A stretch of DNA of 64,000 nt from the NCBI RefSeq assembly GCF_018531195.1, contig NZ_JAHDYS010000011.1, positions 1 to 64,000 of the forward strand, in the 5' to 3' direction. Every line of letters starts with the position of its first letter. The first letter of the stretch is position 1. Below are positions 1-8,627 of the stretch, piece after piece. The translations under genes and the position numbers were made by a program. The notes below the pieces were generated by a model that saw only the letters and a list, made by a program, of their open reading frames with translations, did no database searches and was not told the DNA's origin. This DNA is from Pelotalea chapellei. GTDB lineage: Bacteria; Desulfobacterota; Desulfuromonadia; Geobacterales; Pseudopelobacteraceae.

Positions 1-289
1 GGTTATAGCCCAAGGCGTAATCAAACTGCCATGTCCTGGAACAGAGAATCTAGTTACTGTCAGTCCAACATACAAGGTGTTATCCAACATCCGCCGCACA
101 CTTTCACTTGTGAAAGTGGACCGCGAAGGCGCCCGAAGGGTGAGGCCGCAGGCCGAAGTCACAAGGTGGCTTTCGAGGAAGGCGGCGAGATGGCTGTTTT
201 TCAACAACCTTTTAAACGAAAAAGCCCTTGAATCTGATCAGGCCCCTAGTCAGGGTTCCAGTCAAAATCAAGGGCTTATAGTCACTAAT
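1..289. other. Non-coding flank of tRNA-Gly with structured GC-rich segment
   Basis: No credible gene is visible. Positions about 110-210 hold closely packed short dyads (CCCGAAGGG, GGCCGCAGGCC) in a GC-rich stretch that reads like a dispersed repeat. An exact 10-bp inverted repeat (AAGCCCTTGA at 222-231 and TCAAGGGCTT at 268-277) lies just beyond the 3' end of the minus-strand tRNA and may act in its termination or processing. The repeat interpretation is an inference. Confidence 0.35.
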
Positions 290-364
<75 letters not shown>

Positions 365-451
365 TTGGGAGCTTTGTTATTTACCAAAACGAGACAGGAG
401 TGTCAACCTTTTTTTGTGTCGACGGAAAAATTCTTTCCATCATCAAAGCTC

Positions 452-1630
452 TCATTGTTCCAGCAGGTTTCCATATATCTTAATAATACTGCCGGCGCGT
501 CCCCGCCAGGAATGCTGATTGCGGGATTTTTCCAGACCGATACGAGACAGCTCGTCAAGTCGTGCCGGGTCATTCAGTAGTGCTGCTATCTGCCTGGCAA
601 GATCCCCCGCATCCCCATAAGCAGCGTAGACTCCTGCCTCGCCGAGTATTTCCCGGTTGACCGGTGTGTCGAACACAACGGTGGGCAGTCCACAGGCCAT
701 ATAATTGAAAAGCTTGCCATTAGCTTCTGTACGAGAAAGCTTTGGGGATACCGCCACATCTCCGGCGCTGAGATAGCGGGCAGCATCTGAATAATCTATT
801 TTTCCGGTAAAAGTAACATATTTCTGCAATCCCAATTCAGCAGCCTTTTTACGATATAGCTCTTCCGGATACCCCATCAGAAGAAAATGTATATTGAATC
901 CTTGAGCAACAAGAATCTGTATCGACAACAGAAGCAGATCCAAACCTTGATAGCTATTGAGAACTCCAAGATAGACAACGAGAGGCGAGGTATCGGGAAT
1001 ATCAAAGGCCTGCCGGACCTCAGCGCGGGGATATGGATGAAAATGATCCGTATCAACTCCGTCGATTACTGCAGTTATCTTCTGCTGCGGAACCTGCCAC
1101 TGCTGCAGAAGAAGCTCAGCCCCGGCTGAAGAGCTGGCGATAAGAGCATCTACACTTGCATTTATTTTTCGCTCGATGCCTGCGAAAAACTTTTCAAGAG
1201 ACGACCCTTGCTTGAAAAAACCATGGTCGCGGCATTCGACAGTCAAGCTCCCCTGAAAATCCATGACTAAGGGAATACGCAATATCGCTTTGAGCAGAAT
1301 ACCGATAAAGGCACCCTCATGGAGATGAGCATGAATGATCTGGGGTTGGAAGGAACGGGCAACCGATAAAGCCTTGAAGAACAACAACAGATCCAGAAGA
1401 GGTTTCTGCCAGGAGGGCCCGGCAGTCAACCGACGGTACCAGGAAACCTGCGGGATACGCACAGTGGGAATGCCGGACATATCCCGGCCGATGTGGTAGG
1501 TGACAATGTGTACCTGGCACCCTAGTTCAATTAATGCCCGCGCCTCTTCGTATATCCTGACATGGCAACCGCGATCGGCAAAATAGGGTGTCGGGGCGAG
1601 CATAAGGATGCGGGTTGGCCGGTCAGCCAA
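452..1630 (-). CDS. Glycosyltransferase family 4
   Basis: A 392-residue GT-B fold glycosyltransferase, probably transferring a sugar from a nucleotide-sugar donor during surface polysaccharide assembly at the cytoplasmic face. The N-terminal Rossmann half carries LAPTPYFADRG and the GT4 acceptor-side motif IIHAHLHEG near residue 100. The C-terminal half has the usual donor-site region, with SRTEANGKLFNYMACGLPTV around residues 300-320, where E and the following loop bind the donor in family members. Translation probably starts at a TTG overlapping the stop of the upstream GT2 gene, because GGGAG lies about ten bases before it; an ATG nine codons further in (1603) lacks such a site. Sugar and acceptor cannot be deduced. 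Confidence 0.88.
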   Translation of the reverse strand: MADRPTRILMLAPTPYFADRGCHVRIYEEARALIELGCQVHIVTYHIGRDMSGIPTVRIPQVSWYRRLTAGPSWQKPLLDLLLFFKALSVARSFQPQIIHAHLHEGAFIGILLKAILRIPLVMDFQGSLTVECRDHGFFKQGSSLEKFFAGIERKINASVDALIASSSAGAELLLQQWQVPQQKITAVIDGVDTDHFHPYPRAEVRQAFDIPDTSPLVVYLGVLNSYQGLDLLLLSIQILVAQGFNIHFLLMGYPEELYRKKAAELGLQKYVTFTGKIDYSDAARYLSAGDVAVSPKLSRTEANGKLFNYMACGLPTVVFDTPVNREILGEAGVYAAYGDAGDLARQIAALLNDPARLDELSRIGLEKSRNQHSWRGRAGSIIKIYGNLLEQ

Positions 1631-2603
1631 GGTTGATCTTCTCCCTGACTACATAGATCGGTTTACCTTGAGCCTCATAGTAGGTACGGGCATTCAGCTC
1701 CCCAAGAAGGCCCAGCACAATGAACTGGATTCCCATGAACAGTAGAAAGGCAGTCAGAATCAGAAGGGGGTTGCGGTTCATGCTGTAATGCTCGAATACT
1801 TTCATGTAAACCGTAGCCGCACCACTGGCGCAGCCGGCCATGAGAGTATAGAATCCCCATCTACCGAAAAGTTGTATCGGCTTTGTAGAATAGGAGAGCA
1901 GGAATTTGACTGTCATCAGGTCCAGGATAACCCGCAGGGTGCGAGAAATACCGTACTTGCTCTGGCCATGCAGGCGCTGATGATGTTTTACCGGAAGTTC
2001 AGCTACCCTGGCTCCCACCTGTGAAGCTAATGCGGGAACAAAACGATGCATCTCACCGTACAGATTAACGCCGTCCAGCACCTCACGCCGATAAGCTTTC
2101 AGTGTGCAGCCGTAATCATGAAGGTGCACGCCGGTAAATGAAGAAATAAGCGCATTGGCCAATATGGAGGGAATTTTTCGAGTTATGAATGTATCTTTCC
2201 GGTCACTGCGCCAGCCGGACACCACATCATACCCCTCATCAAGCTTATTCAGCAGCCGTGGAATATCGACAGGATCGTTCTGCAGGTCTCCATCCATGGG
2301 GATAATGACTTTACCGGAAGCAGCGTCGAATCCGGCTGACATTGCCGCCGTCTGACCAAAATTCCGCCGCAGCCTGATGATTTTCAGCCGCTCATCCGTA
2401 ACCGCCAGCTGCTGCAGCCTGACAAACGAGGCATCCGAGGACCCATCGTCAACCATGATAATCTCATAGTTCCAGTCAGCAGCGCTCAAAGCGCTGGTGA
2501 TGGCCCTGTACAGCGCCTCAACGTTGTCCTGCTCATTGTAGATCGGTACTACTATGCTGAAATCCACATCCAACTCCAATTCATTTATCTCACACGAAGA
2601 CAC
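1623..2603 (-). CDS. GT2 polyprenyl-phosphate glycosyltransferase with C-terminal membrane anchor
   Basis: Member of the DPM1/ArnC-like GT2 family, which moves a sugar from a nucleotide donor to undecaprenyl phosphate. Seen: FSIVVPIYNE at the N-terminus, the donor-site VDDGSSD, PMDGDLQNDP for the metal-binding DxD region, and two C-terminal hydrophobic helices (about residues 233-260 and 268-295) typical of GtrB/ArnC proteins. It is coupled to the downstream GT4 by an 8-bp overlap. The start shown is a GTG lying inside the left inverted repeat of the GxxExxY unit; TTG or GTG codons six to ten residues later are closer to the usual family start, so about ten N-terminal residues are doubtful. 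Confidence 0.86.
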   Translation of the reverse strand: MSSCEINELELDVDFSIVVPIYNEQDNVEALYRAITSALSAADWNYEIIMVDDGSSDASFVRLQQLAVTDERLKIIRLRRNFGQTAAMSAGFDAASGKVIIPMDGDLQNDPVDIPRLLNKLDEGYDVVSGWRSDRKDTFITRKIPSILANALISSFTGVHLHDYGCTLKAYRREVLDGVNLYGEMHRFVPALASQVGARVAELPVKHHQRLHGQSKYGISRTLRVILDLMTVKFLLSYSTKPIQLFGRWGFYTLMAGCASGAATVYMKVFEHYSMNRNPLLILTAFLLFMGIQFIVLGLLGELNARTYYEAQGKPIYVVREKINLG

Positions 2604-3078
2604 TAAGCCACGAATTTTTAACCCATTTATTTTTACTCGACGTGCCCATTCAGTACTCGAAATATCCCATCTTTCATTAACTCTTCACCAAAGTTCAGCA
2701 GGTAGCCAAGTTTTTTGTCCGTTAATTTGAGATATGTCAAAACCTGTTTTTTATGAGCCTTACAAACACTTTCAACCGACTTAAGCTCAATTATTACCTT
2801 GTTTTCTACCACCATATCTGCCCGAAACCCTTCATTGAATTCAATACCACGAAACCTGATGGGAATTGGTACTTGGCGTTCGACCTTCAAGCCGGCTTCA
2901 CACAGAAGATGCGCAAGCACCACTTCATATACCGTCTCGAACAACCCTGGTCCAAGCTCAATATGCAGGTTAACAGCGCGATCAACCACGATTTTACCGA
3001 TTTCATTTTCCGTCATCCTTACCACCTTTTCCCCAATCAATCTGTCTTTTCCTTAGTGCCTCCGTGCCTTCGTGTGCC
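2591..3078. repeat. Imperfect inverted repeats bounding the GxxExxY gene
   Basis: The left end (2591-2614) reads CACACGAAGACACTAAG and continues CCACGAA; the right end (3051-3078), read on the other strand, begins GGCACACGAAGGCACGG and ends CACTAAGG. Both are built from degenerate CACGAAG(G/A)CACTAAG-like units in opposite orientation and enclose a single gene. I recall such CTTCGTG-type units beside GxxExxY genes in unrelated genomes; that this is a mobile unit is an inference. Confidence 0.55.
2633..3016 (-). CDS. GxxExxY protein (PD-(D/E)XK-like)
   Basis: A 127-residue protein of the GxxExxY family, whose biochemical role is not established. The naming motif is visible as GLFETVY near residue 25. 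A PD-(D/E)XK-like signature follows: RADMVVENKVIIELK, giving D then ExK about ten residues later, which suggests a nuclease-type fold. ATG at 3016 is preferred over a TTG eight codons upstream; AAAAGGTGG lies just before it and the resulting length is usual for the family. The gene interrupts an otherwise glycan-related cluster and sits between inverted repeats, so it is probably a later arrival. Nuclease activity is inference only. Confidence 0.85.
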   Translation of the reverse strand: MTENEIGKIVVDRAVNLHIELGPGLFETVYEVVLAHLLCEAGLKVERQVPIPIRFRGIEFNEGFRADMVVENKVIIELKSVESVCKAHKKQVLTYLKLTDKKLGYLLNFGEELMKDGIFRVLNGHVE

Positions 3079-3094
3079 AATTACATGTTTTCAA

Positions 3095-4054
3095 TTACCA
3101 CACATCCTGCTCAAAAGTCTTGATTCTTCTCACCACAACCGGCATGGCTGCCACTTCCGCACCGCCTCCCCTGCCCCTGCAGAGTCCATACAACAGACCA
3201 CAACCGTTGCTTATGTGCAGCAGAGGAAAAATGAACAGCAACAACATCTTGGATAGCTCACGCGACGAAAAAACTGCTGATATGGAAAAGAGTATGTCAA
3301 GGACAAGATAGGCGATCAGCGGGATCAACCAGAATGGAGAAAATACTACTCCGAAAGGAAGAGACATCAAGTAGATCAGTAATCCGAGAGGTGCAAAGCT
3401 GAGCGGTGAAACAGAGCGGGAAATGAGCGTCTGCTGCCCCCGCCCCCGGCCGTATGAGAACATCTGACGGACGAACTGGCGGATGCTTGTGCGTTGACTA
3501 CGTTCTACCGCCATCTCAGGAACATGCATCAGTTTCAGGCCGAGAGCACCCACCCTGTCAAGCAGTTCGTTCTCCTCATTCGGGTACAGCCGTTCGTCAA
3601 ATCCATTCAGAGCCGTAAAAACTTCCCGCCGCATTGCCAGATTGCAGAGGATCAGCTCCTTTTCTGTGGTCTCGCGAATGCGGCCGACTGACCGATAACG
3701 ATTCCGCATTCCTCCTGCCCCAAAACAAGAGACCAAGGCACCCCCAAAGAGGCGCTGTAGCAGAGAATCCCCTGCTGGCGTCAACGAAGGCCCTCCTACC
3801 ACACCGACAGCAGGATCAGTCATGACTGTGGCAATGATTCCAAGACAATCGGCAGCTACCCTGGAATCATCATCGAGGAAAAAAACAATCTCTCCTGCCG
3901 CCTCCTGCACAGCAAGATTACGTTGCTGACTCGGCCTGCATCCCTCAGCCACTAGAATTTCGAAGCGACAGGAACTGCTCAAGCGGCGCAATGATTCCAG
4001 GGCAGTGATTGCTCCACCAGGCTTTACGGGTATGACAATGGAAAAAGTTGGCAT
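3095..4054 (-). CDS. Glycosyltransferase family 2
   Basis: A 319-residue GT2 protein with the GT-A fold. FSIVIPVKPGG opens the domain, FLDDDSRV near residue 80 supplies the metal/nucleotide-binding DDD, and ERLYPNEENEL near residue 165 matches the acceptor-side ExxE region of GT2 enzymes. Two to three hydrophobic segments near residues 225-285 suggest membrane attachment. ATG at 4054 directly precedes the domain; a GTG three codons upstream is possible, and no strong ribosome binding site distinguishes them. It follows the terminator of the beta-barrel gene, so it probably starts its own transcript. Donor and acceptor unknown. Confidence 0.82.
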   Translation of the reverse strand: MPTFSIVIPVKPGGAITALESLRRLSSSCRFEILVAEGCRPSQQRNLAVQEAAGEIVFFLDDDSRVAADCLGIIATVMTDPAVGVVGGPSLTPAGDSLLQRLFGGALVSCFGAGGMRNRYRSVGRIRETTEKELILCNLAMRREVFTALNGFDERLYPNEENELLDRVGALGLKLMHVPEMAVERSQRTSIRQFVRQMFSYGRGRGQQTLISRSVSPLSFAPLGLLIYLMSLPFGVVFSPFWLIPLIAYLVLDILFSISAVFSSRELSKMLLLFIFPLLHISNGCGLLYGLCRGRGGGAEVAAMPVVVRRIKTFEQDVW

Positions 4055-4065
4055 GGTGATCACAC

Positions 4066-4089
4066 AAAAAAACCGGGCATTACCCCGGT
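4066..4089 (-). terminator. Rho-independent terminator after the beta-barrel gene
   Basis: On the minus strand CCGGG, a short loop and CCCGG are followed by seven T residues, 28 bases after the beta-barrel stop codon. Confidence 0.8.
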
Positions 4090-4117
4090 ACATACATAAC
4101 GAAAATGTAACTCTCGG

Positions 4118-6394
4118 TTAGAATTTCTTTTTAACGTTAGCAGAAAAGCGTTTTTCAATTCTGCCGTCAGTAACGCTTTTGCCATAACTGTAATCAAAGC
4201 TGGCCTCAAGCAACCTGAACTGCGCGCCGATTGAGCCATAATAACTGAGCGTGTAGCTCCCGAAATCTTTGACAAAGTTATATCGCGTACCTGCTGCCAC
4301 TAGCATTTGACGCAGAGGATAATATTTGGCACCAAGAGAAAAATAATTATTACGCTGCGTCAGATTTACCGGGCCATTATATACTGCCTGATCGGTTGAT
4401 ACAAAGGATTGATTTATCTCAAAAAGCCTGCGAGCAATGCCTGATGTACGATAATAGTAATAATTCAGCGACTGCTCCACATTGAAAGTTTCTATCGGAT
4501 TTACGCCACCCAGTGCTTTGTAATAAGTAAGCCCCGCCCTTCCATCAAAGTTTCTATTAAAAATATAATTTATCCTGTTCTCACTACTCAGACTGTTTGA
4601 AGAATAGTCCACCACTGAATTCCCGGAAGCATACGTATTTCGACTCGATAGCATCAGATTACCACTTGTGTAGTTCACACCACCCTCAACTCTTGTGATG
4701 GTGCTGCTTGGACCACCTGATGGAATATACATATCTTCTGAGACAGATAGAATTGCGTTAAGTCGTGGTTTTGGATTCCAGGCAACACTGAAACGCGAAA
4801 TGGATTGGTAACTCGATCCGCTATTTGTGGAATAATTTCTGGGATCAAAATATTGTGGGGTACTAGTTACGGCGCCGGAGATATTACTGGAAATGTACTG
4901 GGATCGGCCACCAGTAAAGCGATTGGTCTGGTCCAGACTGAAACGGATTTTATCGGAAGGAATATACATGGCATTTGCGGTAATCTCTTGATCAATGAAA
5001 TTACTCGAAGTACTGGAAACATCGTAAAAGTAGCTGCGAATATTATAATTTGCGCCTACAGCAATCTGCCGTGAAAAACGAGAGGTGCTCGTAGTCCCCA
5101 CACTGGCAGAAACAATGTTAGCTTCAGTGTTTCGTGAAGTAGTCACATGTTCCAACCCTAGTCCATGATTAAGTGTAAAATATGAGTTTTTAAAAGCATC
5201 GATTCTGTAGTTGGTATTAATGGTGGTAAACTGATCACCCTTGTTTGTACTGCTGTCATTAAATGAAGCGTATCCACTCCAGTTTGCGTCTCGACCCAGG
5301 ATACCTGTGGCGTATATGGGCAAGGTAGTTTTATAGGTTATCAGACTATTGTTTTCTTTAAGCCTGGTGAAATTATTGAAAGAGCGGGCTTCCCATTTTT
5401 CCCGTCGTGCGGAACCAAATAGATTAACGCTGATTTCTTCGGAAACATCGTTACCGCGTTGACTAACACGCTTGGTCAACTGTCCATCCGCAGATATCTG
5501 CAGCCAGTTGGTAAAGTCGATCCAACGACGCTGTAAAGCCTGATCAACGGTGCCAATCTGAATCTGGGTTTCCCGATAATCATTATCAGCATTCACATAA
5601 TCTTTATAGGTAACGTAGCGGTAGTGAAACCAGTTTTCCTTTTTATTAAGACTGACAAAAGCAAGACGAGAAAGACGATTATTCACAGGAAATTCTGCAT
5701 GAAGATCCTTGTTAACCTGGTCACGATAATCCAGCATCAACATCGGGAAGTGGCGCAGCAATTCATTATAGCCATTAGTCATGCCATTCTTGACCCCCAT
5801 GATCAAGGTACCGCCACTATCAATATGCTGACCGTTCATAATACTTGTGGTCAACATGGTTTGTGCACCTACGGTGTTATTACCCTGAATGCCACTGAAA
5901 ATCTGGCTTCCGGCATCAAATTGAGGGTCTGCAATGGAGGAGGAGCTGAACGTACCAAGAAGCGGTGAGGAATCAGTGACAAAATACGTCCGGCTCAGAT
6001 CCCTGCTGAATAAATGCAATTTCAAGGGAAGCTCTTTCGGATCCACATAAATTTCACCACTGTACAGCAGGTGCCCTCTGCTTTCGGAAGGAGTTTCCAC
6101 CGAAGTGGTTGACTTTATTGTTGTATCAAATGTGGCCCATTCGTAACCAAGCGCGATATCATATCGACCGAAGCGGCCATCGAGGATTTTCCCGTTTTTT
6201 TCATAAAGGAGGGAGTACCGCTGGGAGAGGGAGTGAGCTGAGAGGTGTCGCTGAGTGTTATCCCTGACATCGTAGTTCACATAATTGAGTTCCGCCTCGG
6301 CTGAAAGTCGACACAAAGCATCCGTCGGAATCAGCATGAGCCCCAAAAGAACTACAACGAACAGCTGTGTTTTTACGTACATTAAAAAGGTCAT
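4118..6394 (-). CDS. Putative outer-membrane beta-barrel protein
   Basis: A 758-residue secreted protein without a recognised named family. It opens with a signal peptide (basic start, hydrophobic core at about residues 9-25), and the rest is dominated by alternating polar/aromatic segments such as GRYDIALGYEWATF and SYTLSYYGSIGAQF that look like amphipathic beta strands. The protein ends in Phe (KKKF), as outer-membrane barrels commonly do. The start has TAAGG five bases upstream. Its place downstream of NHL lipoproteins and cytochromes suggests an outer-membrane partner in extracellular electron transfer, possibly as a porin for a cytochrome conduit; that role is inference. No heme motif is present. 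Confidence 0.68.
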   Translation of the reverse strand: MTFLMYVKTQLFVVVLLGLMLIPTDALCRLSAEAELNYVNYDVRDNTQRHLSAHSLSQRYSLLYEKNGKILDGRFGRYDIALGYEWATFDTTIKSTTSVETPSESRGHLLYSGEIYVDPKELPLKLHLFSRDLSRTYFVTDSSPLLGTFSSSSIADPQFDAGSQIFSGIQGNNTVGAQTMLTTSIMNGQHIDSGGTLIMGVKNGMTNGYNELLRHFPMLMLDYRDQVNKDLHAEFPVNNRLSRLAFVSLNKKENWFHYRYVTYKDYVNADNDYRETQIQIGTVDQALQRRWIDFTNWLQISADGQLTKRVSQRGNDVSEEISVNLFGSARREKWEARSFNNFTRLKENNSLITYKTTLPIYATGILGRDANWSGYASFNDSSTNKGDQFTTINTNYRIDAFKNSYFTLNHGLGLEHVTTSRNTEANIVSASVGTTSTSRFSRQIAVGANYNIRSYFYDVSSTSSNFIDQEITANAMYIPSDKIRFSLDQTNRFTGGRSQYISSNISGAVTSTPQYFDPRNYSTNSGSSYQSISRFSVAWNPKPRLNAILSVSEDMYIPSGGPSSTITRVEGGVNYTSGNLMLSSRNTYASGNSVVDYSSNSLSSENRINYIFNRNFDGRAGLTYYKALGGVNPIETFNVEQSLNYYYYRTSGIARRLFEINQSFVSTDQAVYNGPVNLTQRNNYFSLGAKYYPLRQMLVAAGTRYNFVKDFGSYTLSYYGSIGAQFRLLEASFDYSYGKSVTDGRIEKRFSANVKKKF

Positions 6395-6599
6395 TTGAAC
6401 CTTAAAAAAATGCTCTGCAACGCCAAAAATCGAGCCAGAAAAGTACGAGGAGTAAAATCTATACTATGAATGCAAGAACCAAACCCAATTAACAAACTTC
6501 AAATACTGACAAAACCATTTTATTTCAGCCACTTATCAGGCACACAACTAGCACGCAATAATTTCCAGTCTTATAACCCTATCGCAATAGCCATTTAAC

Positions 6600-7673
6600 T
6601 TAACGTACCGGGTCAGAGCCAGTCGAAGGGACAAGATACTGAAAAACCTGAACCCTGGCATTAAGCTGATCAACGATGAACATTCTTCCGCTCTTGTCAA
6701 TGTCGATGCTTATCGGCAGCGAGAAACCACCAGGCGCCAGCTTTCCGGAATTGGAAACAGCGTAGTATCCGCCAAAAGCAAGCAAAAGATCTCCGCTCTG
6801 ATTAAAGATTTTGATACTGTTTGCGCGACCGTCAGCAACATAAATGTTATCGTCCGGGTCAACAGCAACAGATTTTATCAGCTGAAAATCTCCCTCACCG
6901 GTTCCCCGCGTACCAAAGCTTTTCAGATATTTACCCTTAGGATCAAAAAACTGAATGCGTGCATTGAATGCATCAGCCACCAGCAGCTCTCCCCTGGAAT
7001 TGACAACCATACCCACAGGTCGATTAAGCTGCCCCGCGGAATCACCGGGACCGCCTATTACGTAATTTAGACTACCATCAAGATTCAATACGAAGATTTT
7101 GCTTTGTTCCGCATCTGATACGTACAAACGCTGGCGTATCTTATCAATAGTCAGAGCAATAGGACGTTTGCATACTTCAGCAACATCCAGTGTCCTTACA
7201 TATTTTTCCGAGTGATCAAAAACCAGGATCTTTCGTTGATGTGGCTCCAGAACAAAAAGGTTCATTTCACGATCGAGAGCCAGTCCAACTGGTTTTATTC
7301 GCCCGGAGAGTTTCGCCTGATGCAGGGGAAGCATGCGAAACTCCGACTGCGCAATATCAAATACAAAAACCGCAGCAGCTTCGATGTCCGCTACATACAG
7401 TTTGTTGTGAACATCATCTATGCGCGCCTCTGTCGGCTTTATCAGGCCGATTGGGCTGTCCTCTCCGACCACCGCTTCTTTAAGACGACGGAATGCGGTT
7501 TTTTCCAGATCGAGCTGACTATGGTAGGCAGTGATCCACTCTATACGGGCCGGATTTGGGGGGAGCGGCCAAAAGTAGCGCTCACGAAGTGCAGAATCAG
7601 AAGAAGCACAGCCAAGGGTAGAGAAAAGCACATAGAGACTAAAGACATATACAAGAGGGCGGAGATACTTCAT
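6600..7673 (-). CDS. NHL-repeat beta-propeller lipoprotein (first of two)
   Basis: A 357-residue lipoprotein: short basic start, hydrophobic core and lipobox TLGC near residue 21, then RERYFWPLPPNPARIEW, nearly the same as in the second NHL protein. The body is a propeller of about six NHL-type blades with repeated LYVAD, LYVSD, LLVADAFNARIQFF and IYVADG units. Such propellers usually bind proteins or sugars rather than catalyse. It lies directly downstream of the OmcE-like gene and its terminator. ATG at 7673 fits the signal peptide; a GTG four codons upstream is possible, and neither has a clear ribosome binding site. In Geobacter, NHL proteins neighbour filament cytochromes; the function here is not known. 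Confidence 0.82.
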   Translation of the reverse strand: MKYLRPLVYVFSLYVLFSTLGCASSDSALRERYFWPLPPNPARIEWITAYHSQLDLEKTAFRRLKEAVVGEDSPIGLIKPTEARIDDVHNKLYVADIEAAAVFVFDIAQSEFRMLPLHQAKLSGRIKPVGLALDREMNLFVLEPHQRKILVFDHSEKYVRTLDVAEVCKRPIALTIDKIRQRLYVSDAEQSKIFVLNLDGSLNYVIGGPGDSAGQLNRPVGMVVNSRGELLVADAFNARIQFFDPKGKYLKSFGTRGTGEGDFQLIKSVAVDPDDNIYVADGRANSIKIFNQSGDLLLAFGGYYAVSNSGKLAPGGFSLPISIDIDKSGRMFIVDQLNARVQVFQYLVPSTGSDPVR

Positions 7674-7702
7674 AGGCTGACACACCGAAAGAAACTGGTT
7701 AA

Positions 7703-7729
7703 TAAAAAAGAGGCGGATTTCTCCGCCTC
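7703..7729 (-). terminator. Rho-independent terminator after the tetraheme cytochrome
   Basis: On the minus strand an 8-bp stem, GAGGCGGA with TCCGCCTC and a GAAA tetraloop, is followed by six T residues, 26 bases past the cytochrome stop codon. Confidence 0.9.
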
Positions 7730-7754
7730 CCAGAGTACTGAAACTGACTTTTAT

Positions 7755-8447
7755 TTACTTGTTATGGCATGCGAGACAGAGTCCACTACCCGAGTTGGAG
7801 ATACGCAGGAACGGTGCGGTTGAACCGGCAGCACCTGGATCATGGACTTTGTGGCAGCTGGCACATTCGAGATTATTACCGCCTAAACCAAAGAAAGCGC
7901 TTCCACCCAAAGTGGCGTTGGCAGCAGCTTTGGTATTCAGGCCAGTCGCATCTTCGGTGGCGGCTGTATTGTAATCAAACCCGACAGGATGATCGTTTGA
8001 GAGGGTCTTTCCACCACCACCACCACCTATATTCGCGTTGGATGTAGCAACAATAGCACCAAGCGCCTCCGGCGCTCCTCCGGCCTTATTGGTGAAAGCT
8101 CCCATGGCGGTCACACCATCATGGCAACTCATGCAGAACAGAGAAATACTGTCAGCATCAAAATTTCCGAGGGCCAGCTTGGCTTTGGCAGTTGAACTGA
8201 TGGTAGGGCTATTGTACATACTCCAGCCGGTTGATGTAGGGTTTGTACGGTTCCAGAGCGGAACAGGTTGTGTCGGATTATGAGGCGTGTGGCAGAAAAT
8301 ACAGATCTGATTTGTTGCACCGGCTGATTTGAATGTTGATGCTGAACCTGAGCTGAGGTCATGCTTGGAGTTTTTGATGCTTGCTGCTCCGGCCATGGAG
8401 GCCATTGCCACAAATGCCACGGTGAGTAATGCTACTGCTTTTTTCAT
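7755..8447 (-). CDS. omcE: Secreted tetraheme c-type cytochrome, OmcE-like
   Basis: A 230-residue cytochrome with a Sec signal peptide (MKKAVALLTV..., cleaved near AGAAS) and four CXXCH motifs: CIFCH, CMSCH, CASCH and CLACH, the last at the C-terminus. A run of six glycines lies between hemes two and three. Size, heme count and context (ppcA, resB, ccsB, two larger cytochromes and NHL lipoproteins on the same strand) fit OmcE, the extracellular cytochrome that polymerises into filaments in Geobacter sulfurreducens. ATG at 8447 is chosen because AAAGGAG lies seven bases upstream; a reading frame extends further but has no such site. It has its own sigma-54-like promoter and a strong terminator, so it is a separate transcription unit. 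Filament formation is inferred from homology and context. Confidence 0.8.
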   Translation of the reverse strand: MKKAVALLTVAFVAMASMAGAASIKNSKHDLSSGSASTFKSAGATNQICIFCHTPHNPTQPVPLWNRTNPTSTGWSMYNSPTISSTAKAKLALGNFDADSISLFCMSCHDGVTAMGAFTNKAGGAPEALGAIVATSNANIGGGGGGKTLSNDHPVGFDYNTAATEDATGLNTKAAANATLGGSAFFGLGGNNLECASCHKVHDPGAAGSTAPFLRISNSGSGLCLACHNK

Positions 8448-8516
8448 TTTGTTCTCCTTTTTTGATTGAAAAATGTGAATCAAGGGGTCTGGTTTTAAAT
8501 CTTAATAATCTGTGTG

Positions 8517-8534
8517 GAGCAGTTTTTGTGCCAA
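8517..8534 (-). promoter_or_regulatory. Sigma-54 (-24/-12) promoter for the OmcE-like gene
   Basis: The minus strand reads TTGGCACAAAAACTGCT, with GG and GC exactly ten bases apart, against the RpoN consensus TTGGCAC-N5-TTGCW. The predicted start near 8507 leaves a leader of about 60 nt before the cytochrome ATG. Confidence 0.7.
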
Positions 8535-8627
8535 TATATCAACCCATATAAAACGAACACTTAGCAAAACAGCGGGTCAAGCTTTATTGGGGATTCGCTA
8601 AAACACATGGTGAAATAACTGAGAATC

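Noticed and set aside
2753-3256. Plus-strand open frame across the GxxExxY gene
   Set aside because: Antisense of a recognised family with no ribosome binding site or domain.
6537-6556. Plus-strand GG-N10-GC match (AGGCACACAACTAGCAC) resembling a sigma-54 promoter
   Set aside because: No plus-strand gene follows, and the -12 part is poor.
7769-8047. Plus-strand open frame with a His-rich tract over the tetraheme gene
   Set aside because: The His run is the antisense of the polyglycine tract of the cytochrome.
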